Positions 1 through 7,370 of a stretch of 18,783 bases of DNA are shown here, piece by piece. Each line of letters opens with the position of its first letter. Position 1 is the first letter of the stretch. The stretch lies in contig CAZYKR010000059.1 in the NCBI GenBank assembly GCA_964648005.1, positions 1 through 18,783 on the forward strand, read 5' to 3'. Origin of the DNA: JAGQTE01 sp964648005. GTDB taxonomy: Bacteria; Actinomycetota; Acidimicrobiia; Acidimicrobiales; Acidimicrobilacustridaceae. Under the pieces are notes generated by a model. That model saw only the letters and a program-made list of their open reading frames with translations. It was not told where the DNA came from and did not search any database. Made by a program: the position numbers and the translations under genes.

Positions 1-1
1 C

Positions 2-517
2 GAGCGCGTCGGGCGACCGGCGAGCGACGCCGGGGTGGCGCTCACCGTCGAGCGCGACCTCGACGCCCTGGCCCACGCCGCCATGGATGCGGGTGGCGAC
101 CCGACGAGGGTGCTGACCCATGTCGAGCACAACGTGCCCGTCGACGCGGCGGGCGGGCTCGATCCAGCACAGCTGGCGGACCTGGTGCGTCTCGAGCTCG
201 ACGGCGCCCTCACCGCCACGCAGGCCAAGACCGTGTTGGCCGAGGTGATCGCCTCGGGTCGTGCGCCGGCCGACATCGCCGCCGAGCGCGGGTTCGAGGC
301 GATGGACACGTCGGCGCTCGAGGGCACGATCGACCAGATCATCGCCGCCAACCCCGCCGAGTGGGACGACTACGTGCACGGCGACGACGCACGGCGGGGC
401 AAGCTGACCGGCTTCTTCACGGGTCAGGTGATGAAGGCGACGAAGGGGCAGGCCGACGGCAAGGTCGTCAACCAGCTCCTGGGCGCGCGGCGGGCCGCGG
501 CACTGGGCGGGGAGTAG
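2..517 (+). CDS. gatB: Aspartyl/glutamyl-tRNA amidotransferase subunit B, C-terminal part (5' end outside window)
   Basis: This is the 3' portion of gatB; the reading frame is open from the left edge, so the true start lies outside. GatB is the subunit of the cytoplasmic GatCAB complex that phosphorylates Glu-tRNA(Gln) or Asp-tRNA(Asn) and, with ammonia from GatA, amidates it. The visible 171 residues cover the helical linker and the C-terminal GatB/YqeY tail domain, which contacts the tRNA. Recognition rests on family-typical stretches: LADLVRLELDGALT, then IASGRAPADIAAERG, then FFTGQVMKATKGQAD near the end. The kinase core and zinc site are not in the window. The gene ends in TAG and is followed by a GC-rich stem-loop. 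No damage is seen. Confidence 0.93.
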   Translation, partial: ERVGRPASDAGVALTVERDLDALAHAAMDAGGDPTRVLTHVEHNVPVDAAGGLDPAQLADLVRLELDGALTATQAKTVLAEVIASGRAPADIAAERGFEAMDTSALEGTIDQIIAANPAEWDDYVHGDDARRGKLTGFFTGQVMKATKGQADGKVVNQLLGARRAAALGGE

Positions 518-541
518 CCTCGCCGGCGGTGCGCGAGCACC

Positions 542-564
542 GGGCGCCCGCGCGGTGGGCGCCC
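542..564 (+). terminator. Stem-loop after gatB (terminator-like)
   Basis: The octamer GGGCGCCC occurs at 542-549 and again at 557-564. Because it is its own reverse complement, the two copies form an 8-bp perfect stem with a 7-nt loop. It starts 24 bp after the gatB stop. The following bases (TTCCCCTTCC) are pyrimidine-rich but not a true T-run, so efficient intrinsic termination is uncertain. The hairpin may separate gatB from the lipoprotein gene, whose SD begins only 10 bp later. Confidence 0.5.
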
Positions 565-588
565 TTCCCCTTCCGAAAGGACCCGGCG

Positions 589-1119
589 ATGACCATTGCC
601 AAGCGCATGGTGGCCCTCTGCTTCGCCGTCGGACTGGCAGGCGCCACGGTGGCCTGCTCGAAGTCCGACGAGTCGGCCACGAAGACCAGCGAGAAGCCGA
701 CCACGACCGAGAGCTCGAGCGACAACGACTCGGGCGGCGACAGCGATTCGGGCGGCGCGAGCGGCATCCCCAACCTCGGCAACATGGAGGAGTGCCTCGG
801 CGTGGCTGCGGCCTACAGCCAGATGCTGCTGGCGCCGTCGGCAGCCCTGGGCGGTGGCCTCACCGAGGAGCAGATCGCCGAGTACGAGCAGAGCATGGAA
901 GAGCTCGGCGCCTCGGTGCCTGACGACCTCAAGGACGACCTCGAGGTCGTCACGACCGCGTACAACACCTACTTCAAAGAGGTGGGTACGGCGCTCAAGG
1001 ACGGCGACCTGTTGTCATCGGCTGACGAGCTCGAAGCGGCCGGCGAGGCGCTCGAGGCCCCCGAGGTCGAGGAGGCCAACGCCAACATCGAGGCCTACCT
1101 CAACGAGAACTGCGGCTGA
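589..1119 (+). CDS. Small secreted lipoprotein, uncharacterised
   Basis: A 176-residue exported protein of unknown function. The ATG at 589 has a Shine-Dalgarno GAAAGGA 7 bp upstream. Residues 1-22 form a signal peptide: K5/R6, then a hydrophobic stretch ending TVA before Cys23, the likely lipidated cysteine, although Thr at -3 is a weak lipobox position. Residues 24-62 are a Ser/Asp/Gly/Thr-rich, acidic linker of low complexity. The rest is predicted helical and carries Cys69 and Cys175, the latter next to last, which could form a disulphide. The motif PDDLKDDL and the ending ANxxIEAYLxxxC resemble the lipoprotein at 10372-10899. A separate frame across 361-1119 would bury the signal peptide and is not believed. 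It appears to be a single-gene unit between two stem-loops. Confidence 0.85.
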   Translation: MTIAKRMVALCFAVGLAGATVACSKSDESATKTSEKPTTTESSSDNDSGGDSDSGGASGIPNLGNMEECLGVAAAYSQMLLAPSAALGGGLTEEQIAEYEQSMEELGASVPDDLKDDLEVVTTAYNTYFKEVGTALKDGDLLSSADELEAAGEALEAPEVEEANANIEAYLNENCG

Positions 1120-1160
1120 CAGCCGCAAACCACGACGGCGGGCAGGTCCCGCTCTGCGAT

Positions 1161-1190
1161 GCTGAGGTCCGGCTCCGGCCGGGCCTCAGC
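1161..1190 (+). terminator. Long stem-loop between lipoprotein and acetyltransferase genes
   Basis: Bases 1161-1172 pair with 1179-1190 in a 12-bp stem containing a single T-G wobble, around the 6-nt loop CTCCGG. It begins 42 bp after the lipoprotein stop and ends 43 bp before the next start, so a terminator for the upstream gene is the natural reading. There is no T-run after it, so it may instead act with Rho or as an RNA-stabilising hairpin. Confidence 0.5.
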
Positions 1191-1233
1191 CGCGTCCGGG
1201 GCCGAGTCGACGGGACGCGGAGGGGAACGGGTC

Positions 1234-2472
1234 ATGGCCAGTGACGTGGAGGGCATCGAGCTGCGGCCGGTGACGGCCGACGAGGCGCCGAGATGGATGC
1301 AGGTCATCGAGACCGGCTTCGGCGAGCATGTGGAGCCGGGCGCCGTCGAGCGTGAGCTGACGGTGCTGCCGCTCGACCGCACCATCGCCGCAGTCGATCG
1401 GGATCGCATCGTCGGCGGCGCCGCCGCCTACGGCTTCACCATGTCCGTGCCCGGCGGCGGCTCGGTGCCGGCGGCCGGGGTGACCGCCGTGGCGGTCTCG
1501 GCCACCCACCGGCGCCGCGGCATCCTGCGGGCGATCATGCGCCACCAACTCGACGACGTCGTGCGCCGGGGTGAGCCGATGGCGATCCTCAACGCCAGCG
1601 AGGCGGCGATCTACGGCCGCTTCGGCTACGGCCTCGCCAGCGGCTACCAGCGGTGGACGATCGACCCCCGGTCGCTGCGCATCACCCGGCCGCTGCCAGA
1701 GCGTCCGCCGTTGCGGCTGGTGCCCCAGGACGAGGCGATCGACCTGGTCCGCCCCATCCACGACGCCGCCGTCGCCGCACGGCCCGGGATGGTGCACCGC
1801 AGCGAGGCGTGGTGGCGATTGGTGCTCGGGCCCGACGAGCAGTGGAAGGGCGGCGGCAAGCTGTTCGTCGCCGTGGCCGAGCCGTTCGGTGCCGACCCCG
1901 GCGGCTACGCCGTGTACTCGATGCGTGACGCCGGCGCCGAGGGCGGGCTCGTCATGCGGGTGCGCGAGCTCACCGCCGCCACGCCCGACACCGAGGTGCT
2001 CCTGTGGCACCTGCTCACCACCATCGACCTGGTGCGCGCCGTCGAGGTCGACGCCGTCCCCATCGACGACGAGCTGCGGTGGTGGGTGAGCGACCCGCGC
2101 GCTGTGCGCACGGTGGCGCTGCGCGACTACCTCTGGGTGCGGTTGCTCGACGTGCCTGCGGCTCTGGCGGCGCGGGGCTACGGCGTCGACGGCTCGATCA
2201 CGCTCGAGGTCGTGGACGAGGCCGGCTACGCCTCCGGGACGTACCGGCTCGACGTCGACGCGGGCGTCGGGACGTGCGCGCGCCAACCCGACGGCGCCGA
2301 CGCTGACGTACGTCTCGACGTCGGTGCGCTCGGCGCCGCGTACCTGGGCGGTGTCGGGCTCGACACGTTGGCGCGTGCCGGGCGCGTGCAGGCCGTCTCG
2401 ATCGACGCCCTGGCGGCGGCGACGGCGCTGCTGGCGGGCGGCCGGGCGCCGTTCTGCGACACGCGCTTCTGA
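1234..2472 (+). CDS. GNAT family N-acetyltransferase, Eis-like
   Basis: A 412-residue protein, close in length to mycobacterial Eis (about 400 residues), which acetylates amines of aminoglycosides and peptides using acetyl-CoA. The N-terminal GNAT domain shows the acetyl-CoA loop VSATHRRRGILRAIM (residues 88-102). The block ASEAAIYGRFGYG (121-133) includes Tyr127, which aligns with the general-acid Tyr126 of Eis. A second GNAT-like region follows, then a sterol-carrier-like C-terminal domain (roughly 310-412). The chain ends in Phe, matching the family habit of using the C-terminal carboxylate in catalysis. The ATG at 1234 was chosen over the in-frame ATG at 1159 because AGGGGAA lies 6 bp before it and the conserved domain starts a few residues later. 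The substrate cannot be told from sequence; drug modification is only one possibility. Confidence 0.88.
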   Translation: MASDVEGIELRPVTADEAPRWMQVIETGFGEHVEPGAVERELTVLPLDRTIAAVDRDRIVGGAAAYGFTMSVPGGGSVPAAGVTAVAVSATHRRRGILRAIMRHQLDDVVRRGEPMAILNASEAAIYGRFGYGLASGYQRWTIDPRSLRITRPLPERPPLRLVPQDEAIDLVRPIHDAAVAARPGMVHRSEAWWRLVLGPDEQWKGGGKLFVAVAEPFGADPGGYAVYSMRDAGAEGGLVMRVRELTAATPDTEVLLWHLLTTIDLVRAVEVDAVPIDDELRWWVSDPRAVRTVALRDYLWVRLLDVPAALAARGYGVDGSITLEVVDEAGYASGTYRLDVDAGVGTCARQPDGADADVRLDVGALGAAYLGGVGLDTLARAGRVQAVSIDALAAATALLAGGRAPFCDTRF

Positions 2473-2477
2473 CGGCA

Positions 2478-2493
2478 CCGGCGCCAGCGCCGG
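2478..2493 (+). terminator. Short GC stem-loop after acetyltransferase gene
   Basis: CCGGCG (2478-2483) pairs with CGCCGG (2488-2493) around a CCAG loop, starting 5 bp after the stop codon. It sits in a run of GGCGCC/CCGGCG words, so alternative foldings exist and chance is possible at this GC content. No T-run follows. Confidence 0.25.
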
Positions 2494-2563
2494 CGCCGGC
2501 GATGTGGTGTGCTTGGCACGACGGGCGGGAGCGCCATGGGGGAGCGACGGGACGGCGGGCGTG

Positions 2564-3412
2564 ATGGGTGACTTCGCTGCGGACACGGCAATCGAGCGGC
2601 ACGACGACGGGCGGTACCGGGCATCGCTGTCGAGGGACTGGGAGATCTGGGGCCCGATGGGCGGCTACCTGGCGGCGATCGCGCTGCGTGCCGCCGGCGC
2701 CGAGGCGACCCTCGAGCGTCCGGTGAGCTTCTTCTGTCACTTCCTCGGACCCAGCAGGTTCGGCGACGTCGACCTGACGGTCGAGGCGCTGCGCCGCGGC
2801 CGTTCGGTCGAGTCGATCCGGGTCCAGATGGCGCAAGGCGATCGCGGCGTGCTCGACGCCACGGTCTGCGTCGGCGCCGCCAACGCCGGCCTCGAGCACG
2901 AGGTGGCGACCTGCCCGACGGTCCCACCGCCCGAGGAGCTGGCGTCGTTGGCGGAGCTCACCGTCGACACCGGGCGTCCGCCGATGCCGTTCTGGGACAA
3001 CTTCGACGCCCGTCCCATCGCCTTCCGCAGCGACTGGCCACCGGACGGCCCGCTCGACCCGTCGTGGCAGCAATGGCAGCGCTTCATCCCGACGTCGACC
3101 TTCACCGACCCCTGGCTCGACGCCGCCCGCTCGGTGCTGCTGTGCGATCTGCCGAGCTGGCCGGCGCTGATGGCGCGCCACGCCTGGACCTTCGTCGAGG
3201 GTGGCCCGTGGTGGGTGGCGCCCACCCTCGACCTCTACGTGGCCTTCCACCGGCTCGTGCCGAGCGAGCCGTGGCTCTTCGTCGAAGGGAGGGTGCCGGT
3301 GGCCACGGACGGCCTCGCCGCGTGCCATGCCCGCCTCTGGTCGACCGACGGGGCGCTCGTCGCCTCGGGCGGCGGGCAGGGCTATTTCCGCGCCACGCCC
3401 CCGCCCGGTTGA
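2564..3412 (+). CDS. Acyl-CoA thioesterase, TesB-like double hotdog protein
   Basis: A 282-residue protein with the two-hotdog arrangement of the TesB/thioesterase-like superfamily, expected to hydrolyse acyl-CoA thioesters in the cytoplasm. The first hotdog shows the helix start WGPMGGYLAAIALRAA (residues 29-44), followed by the strand PVSFFCHFLGPSRFGDVDL. The second shows WWVAPTLDLYVAFHR, then RLWSTDGALVASGGGQGYFR near the end, where the DGxLVASxxQ-like segment is typical. The ATG at 2564 was chosen because the conserved N-terminus begins here; a GTG directly before it is in frame and equally possible, and no strong SD is visible. It lies 91 bp after the acetyltransferase gene and converges with the MATE gene across 53 bp. 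Substrate chain length is unknown. Confidence 0.8.
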   Translation: MGDFAADTAIERHDDGRYRASLSRDWEIWGPMGGYLAAIALRAAGAEATLERPVSFFCHFLGPSRFGDVDLTVEALRRGRSVESIRVQMAQGDRGVLDATVCVGAANAGLEHEVATCPTVPPPEELASLAELTVDTGRPPMPFWDNFDARPIAFRSDWPPDGPLDPSWQQWQRFIPTSTFTDPWLDAARSVLLCDLPSWPALMARHAWTFVEGGPWWVAPTLDLYVAFHRLVPSEPWLFVEGRVPVATDGLAACHARLWSTDGALVASGGGQGYFRATPPPG

Positions 3413-3465
3413 CGGAACCCAGCGCGAGCCCAATGTCGGTGGGGGGCGGGAGTGGCAACGACGGA

Positions 3466-4800
3466 TCAGGCGGCGGCCAGGCCCGTGCGCTGCCAGCCCG
3501 GACGGCGGAAGCGCACGACCAGCGTCACGAGCCGGGCGACCATGAACAGCACGAGCGCGCTCCAGAGGCGCTCGATGGTGCCGGCATCGCCGGTGGCGGC
3601 GATCACCGCCGCCGGCAGGAACACGACGAACGTCACCACGCCGGCGCCGGCGAGGTAGCGGGTGTCGCCGGCACCGATGAGCACGCCGTCGAGGACGAAC
3701 ACCACGGCGTTGAGCGGCTGCATCGCCCCGACCCAGACCAACAACGTGGCGGCGGTGGCCACGACATCGGGATCGGTGCTGAAGACCGCCGCCAACGGTT
3801 GGCGCGCCACCAGCACCACGGTGCCGACGGCCACCCCGAACACCGTGCCGAGCTCGAGCATGCGGCGGGCGGCGTCGCGGGCCGCCGCAGCATCGCCGGC
3901 GCCGAGGAGCCGGCCGACCATCGCCTGCGCCGCGATGGCGACGGCGTCGAGCGTCAGGGCGAGGAAGGTCCACAGGACGAAGGCGATCTCGCTGGCGGCG
4001 AGCTGGGTGGTGCCGAGCCGCGCCGCCAGCGTCGTCATCGTGATGAACGCCGCCCGAAGCGTGACGGTGCGCACGAACAGGTCGCGGCTCACGGCCGCCA
4101 CCCGCCGCAGCGCCGTCGCGCTCGGGCGCAGGCCGACGTCGTGGCGTCGCACCGCCCGGGCCACGGCGACGAGGTACACCGCCGCGGCGCCCCACTGCGC
4201 CAGCACCGTCGACAACGCCGAGGCGCCGATGCCGTAGCCGAGCCCGCCGATGAGCACGATCTCGATCGCCAGGTTGGCGCCGGCCGAAACGACGGCGACC
4301 ACGAGTGGCGTCCGGGTGTCCTGCAGGCCGCGCAGGTAGCCGGTGCCGGCGAGCACCAGCAGCAGCGCCGGCACGCCGGCGAGGCTGATGCGGAAGTACA
4401 CCTCGGCCTCGGCCGCCACGTCCGGGGCGGGCCCGACCAGCGAGATCAGCCAGTCCGCCCCGAACCAGCCGGCGACCACGAGCCCGGCGCCGATGGCGGC
4501 GGCCAGCCACAGGGCCTGCACGGCGTGGTGGGCGGCCCCCGCCTCGTCGCCGGCGCCGAGTCGGCGCGCCACGACCGCCGTCGTGCCGTAGGCCAGGAAG
4601 ATGAAGATCGAGTAGCCCGACACCAGCAGGCCCGCCGCCACCGACAGGCCACCGAGCGGCACCGTTCCGAGGCGTCCGACGACGGCCGTGTCGGCGAGGA
4701 CGTACAGCGGCTCGGCGACCAGCGCGCCGAGCGCCGGCACCGCCAGCGCCAGGATCTCGCGGTCCCACGCCGAGCGCAGCCGCAGCGGCGGGAGGCTCAG
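3466..4800 (-). CDS. MATE family efflux transporter (DinF branch), probable CTG start
   Basis: A membrane antiporter, expected to export drugs or metabolites in exchange for Na+ or H+. The protein is about 444 residues with some 12 hydrophobic segments. The N-terminal block DREILALAVPALGALVAEP, then LADTAVVGRLG, and later GYLRGLQDTRTPL and DGVLIGAGDTRY, are typical of DinF-type MATE proteins. The start is odd. No ATG, GTG or TTG lies in frame between the conserved N-terminus and a point well inside the upstream permease gene. A CTG at 4800-4798 overlaps the permease stop as CTGA, with AGGAGG 4 bp before it, and gives a normal family length. In-frame GTG/TTG codons near 4880 would add about 27 unconserved residues read from the permease gene in another frame. 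It is the last gene of the five-gene ABC operon. Confidence 0.85.
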   Translation of the reverse strand: MSLPPLRLRSAWDREILALAVPALGALVAEPLYVLADTAVVGRLGTVPLGGLSVAAGLLVSGYSIFIFLAYGTTAVVARRLGAGDEAGAAHHAVQALWLAAAIGAGLVVAGWFGADWLISLVGPAPDVAAEAEVYFRISLAGVPALLLVLAGTGYLRGLQDTRTPLVVAVVSAGANLAIEIVLIGGLGYGIGASALSTVLAQWGAAAVYLVAVARAVRRHDVGLRPSATALRRVAAVSRDLFVRTVTLRAAFITMTTLAARLGTTQLAASEIAFVLWTFLALTLDAVAIAAQAMVGRLLGAGDAAAARDAARRMLELGTVFGVAVGTVVLVARQPLAAVFSTDPDVVATAATLLVWVGAMQPLNAVVFVLDGVLIGAGDTRYLAGAGVVTFVVFLPAAVIAATGDAGTIERLWSALVLFMVARLVTLVVRFRRPGWQRTGLAAA

Positions 4801-5561
4801 GGGACCTCCTGCACCCGCAGGCGGTGCACCGTGTAGACGAGCGCCACGGCGGCGACGAGCAGCGGCACGATCCAACTCCACGGCGCCACCACGACGGCGA
4901 GGTCGAGCGGCTGGCCGCTCGCTGCCGACAGCAGGGACTGCGTGTAGGCGAGGATCGCCAGCTGGGCCGCCTGATCGGAGGCGTTGGCGACGAAGCCCTC
5001 CCAGATGAACAGGTAGAGCAAACCCCACAGCAGCGACCGGCGGGTGCGCAGGCCGAGCGCGCCGAACACGGCGGTGTAGGCGACGGCGCCGACGCCGGTG
5101 GCGAGCGCGGTGGCGACGACGAGGTCGCTCGGTGCGCCGGCGAGCGCCGCCGCCAGGGTCAGGGGCACGACCGTGATCGGCAGGGTGATGGTGAGCGCCG
5201 CCGCCCACGACGCCAGCGCCGCCACCCACCGGGGAAGCGGCCGCATCCACAGGTACACCAGCGTGCCGTCCTCGCGGGGGTCGCCGAGGGCCGAGGAGGC
5301 GAAGACCAGCGACGCCACGGGCAACAGGAGCAACAGCCCGTACAGCGCCACGAGCTCGGTGGCGTTCTCCGTGCCGGTGCCCCGCCCGCCGCTGCCGAGC
5401 GCCGCACCGATGATGACGGCCAGCGCGCCGAGTCCGGTCATCGTCGCCAGCCGTCCCCAGGTGACGAGCAGGCGCAGCTGCAGCCGGTAGATGGCGAGCC
5501 AGCTGCGCCCGATCGGGGCCCGGAAGCCCCGGTCGAGGTCGGTGCCGGTGGGCGCGGTCAC
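4797..5561 (-). CDS. ABC-2 type transporter permease (second pair)
   Basis: A 254-residue integral membrane protein with about six hydrophobic segments, for example LATMTGLGALAVIIGAAL, ALYGLLLLLPVASLVFASS and WSWIVPLLVAAVALVYTV. The segment SSALGDPREDGTLVYLWMRPLPR is the cytoplasmic loop typical of ABC-2 permeases that work with single-domain ATPases. The start is taken as GTG at 5561, because it falls 4 bp after the ATPase stop and no ATG is nearby; extending further upstream would only read through the ATPase gene in another frame. It is expected to pair with the ATPase at 5566-6480. The last codons overlap the MATE start. The substrate is unknown. Confidence 0.8.
   Translation of the reverse strand: MTAPTGTDLDRGFRAPIGRSWLAIYRLQLRLLVTWGRLATMTGLGALAVIIGAALGSGGRGTGTENATELVALYGLLLLLPVASLVFASSALGDPREDGTLVYLWMRPLPRWVAALASWAAALTITLPITVVPLTLAAALAGAPSDLVVATALATGVGAVAYTAVFGALGLRTRRSLLWGLLYLFIWEGFVANASDQAAQLAILAYTQSLLSAASGQPLDLAVVVAPWSWIVPLLVAAVALVYTVHRLRVQEVP
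4804..4811 (-). promoter_or_regulatory. Strong Shine-Dalgarno supporting the CTG start of the MATE gene
   Basis: On the minus strand CAGGAGGT lies at 4811-4804, inside the last codons of the permease gene. It is 4 bp (counted from AGGAGG) before the CTG at 4800. The spacing is short but usable. The motif makes an initiation event at the CTGA junction believable despite the rare start codon. Confidence 0.5.
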
Positions 5562-5565
5562 GGTC

Positions 5566-6480
5566 TCACCGTCCCACCAGGTAGCGGAAGACGCTGTCGA
5601 GGTCGTCGTCGAGCGGCGCCACCGCCAGGAGGCGGGCGCCGGTGGCGACGGCGACGGGCCCGACCGCATGGCGGAAGGCGGCGGCGTCGACCGTGTCGAC
5701 CAGCACCGCCTGCGTGCCGTCGAGCCGTACGCCGAGCGCCACCCCTTCGGCGAGCAGACCGGCCGCCAGCTGGCGCGGCCGGTCGGTCTCGACCCTGATG
5801 CGGTGGGGGCGGTCGTCCATGAGGTCGCGGATGGCGTGGAAGTCGCCTTCGGCGGCGAGGCGACCCTGGACGATCACCAGGATGCGCGAGCCGAACCGCT
5901 CGACCTCGTCGAGGACGTGGCTCGACACCAGCACGCAGCGCCCCTCCTCGCCGAGACGACCGAACAGCTCGATCATGTGCTTGCGCTGGCGCGGGTCGAG
6001 GCCCGTCAGCGGCTCGTCCAGGAAGACGACGTCGGGGTCGTGGACCAGCGCCTGGGCCACCTTGACCCGCTGGCGCATCCCCTTGGAGTAGCCGCCGACC
6101 GCACGGGTGTCGGCATGGTCGAGCTCGACGATCTCGAGCGCCCGGCGGGCGGCGGCGCCGGGGTCGTCCAGGCCCTGCAACGTGCCGGCGAGGGTGACGA
6201 ACTCGACGGCGGTGAGCTTGTCGAAGAGCCCTTCCTGCTGGGGCACGATGCCGATGCGCCGGGCGAGGGCCGGATCGGTCGCCGGGTCACCGCCGAGGAC
6301 GCGTACGGAGCCGTCCGACGGGCGGGTGAGGCCGCAGAGCATGCGCAGGACCGTGGACTTGCCCGCCCCGTTCGGCCCGAGCAATGCCGTCACGCCGCCG
6401 TCGATCGAGAAGGACACGTCGCTCACGGCCACGACGGAGCCGAACCACTTCGACACCGACCGCAGCTCGATGACGCTCAT
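5566..6480 (-). CDS. ABC transporter ATP-binding protein (second pair)
   Basis: A 304-residue ATPase that would power the neighbouring permease(s). Motifs in order: Walker A GPNGAGKST (residues 35-43), Q-loop in IVPQQEG (Gln81/82), signature YSKGMRQRVK (131-140), Walker B VVFLDEP (151-157), H-loop His188. The ABC domain ends near residue 210. A C-terminal accessory domain of about 90 residues ends with DSVFRYLVGR, as is usual for ABC-2 partner ATPases. The ATG at 6480 overlaps the stop of the upstream permease as ATGA, indicating translational coupling. All catalytic residues are present. The gene belongs to the ABC-2 exporter class; the cargo cannot be read from the sequence. Confidence 0.9.
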   Translation of the reverse strand: MSVIELRSVSKWFGSVVAVSDVSFSIDGGVTALLGPNGAGKSTVLRMLCGLTRPSDGSVRVLGGDPATDPALARRIGIVPQQEGLFDKLTAVEFVTLAGTLQGLDDPGAAARRALEIVELDHADTRAVGGYSKGMRQRVKVAQALVHDPDVVFLDEPLTGLDPRQRKHMIELFGRLGEEGRCVLVSSHVLDEVERFGSRILVIVQGRLAAEGDFHAIRDLMDDRPHRIRVETDRPRQLAAGLLAEGVALGVRLDGTQAVLVDTVDAAAFRHAVGPVAVATGARLLAVAPLDDDLDSVFRYLVGR

Positions 6481-7370
6481 CGGGTCACCTCGAGGCGGCG
6501 GTAGCGCAGCCACACGAGCAGGGCGCACCCACCGGTCCATCCCGCCCAGGCGAGCGCCAGCGGCAGGGTCTGCACCTCGCTGGCGGTGCGGTTGATGTGC
6601 CCCGACTCCCCGAAGATGCGGAACACGAGCTCCAACGGCAGCAGCAGCAGGTTGGCGAGGAACAGATCCTGGCTGAAGCGGGCACGGCGGATCAGCAGCT
6701 GGGTGAGCACCGACGAGCCGAACAAGATGAACACGATGCCGACCGTGGCGAAGGCTCGGCGGGTGGTGAGGCTGGCGACGGCCAGTGACAGCGCCCCGTA
6801 GAAGGCGCCGATCACGACCCCGCTGACCAGCACCTGGCCCAACGTGGTGAGGAAGTCCCCGACGTTGGTCGGGCCGGTGCCGTTGAGGGTGTTGGCGACG
6901 AGCATCAGCAGCGGCGGCCCCAGCGTCACCAGCAACAGCAGCGTGAGCGTGCCGGCGCCGCGCGCCAGCAGGTAGGTGCCGCGGGTGAGCGGCGAGGCCA
7001 GGTAGAGCCCGAGCATGCCGGTGCGTCGGTCGGCGCAGAGCAGCTCCGGCGCGACGAAGGCGACGAACACCAAGATGGCGGCGTACACGAAGCCGTAGTA
7101 CTCGGCATACGTCGGCAGCAGCTCCTGCACCTGCGCCGCGACACGGGGCTGGGTGTTGGCGAACGCCGCCATGCCCACGAAGGCGATGGCCGGTAGGTAC
7201 GCCAGCACGATCGAGAGGAAGGGCAGGATCTTCTGCCAGACGCTGCGCCGGAACCCGAGCGCCTGTTGCAGGGTCTGGCGGTACAGCGACCGCACGGCAC
7301 CACCGGTGCCGGTGCGCTCGTCGGTGTAGCGGGAGTAGCCCCGGTCGTGGATGCGGGCGGCGGCGGTCAC
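6477..7370 (-). CDS. ABC-2 type transporter permease (first pair)
   Basis: A 297-residue membrane protein with roughly six hydrophobic segments. Residues 1-45 are a charged cytoplasmic N-terminus (DRGYSRYTDERTG), a feature often seen in ABC-2 permeases. The cytoplasmic loop LLCADRRTGMLGLYLASPLTRG matches the class, in which a stress on discrete 'ASPLTR'-type residues precedes the next helix. Translation starts at GTG 7370, overlapping the ATPase stop as GTGA, with a strong GAGGAGG 5 bp upstream. The 3' end overlaps the next ATPase as ATGA. It is expected to work with the ATPase at 7367-8470, though all four ABC genes could form one heteromeric exporter. Confidence 0.85.
   Translation of the reverse strand: MTAAARIHDRGYSRYTDERTGTGGAVRSLYRQTLQQALGFRRSVWQKILPFLSIVLAYLPAIAFVGMAAFANTQPRVAAQVQELLPTYAEYYGFVYAAILVFVAFVAPELLCADRRTGMLGLYLASPLTRGTYLLARGAGTLTLLLLVTLGPPLLMLVANTLNGTGPTNVGDFLTTLGQVLVSGVVIGAFYGALSLAVASLTTRRAFATVGIVFILFGSSVLTQLLIRRARFSQDLFLANLLLLPLELVFRIFGESGHINRTASEVQTLPLALAWAGWTGGCALLVWLRYRRLEVTR

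Noticed and set aside
2198..5250. Very long open frames antisense or out of frame with the thioesterase, MATE and permease genes (for example 2198-4768 minus and 3064-4836 plus)
   Set aside because: Their products are Arg/Gly/Pro- or His/Gln-rich, without any domain, and are explained by the scarcity of stop codons at high GC. The frames chosen carry clear family motifs.
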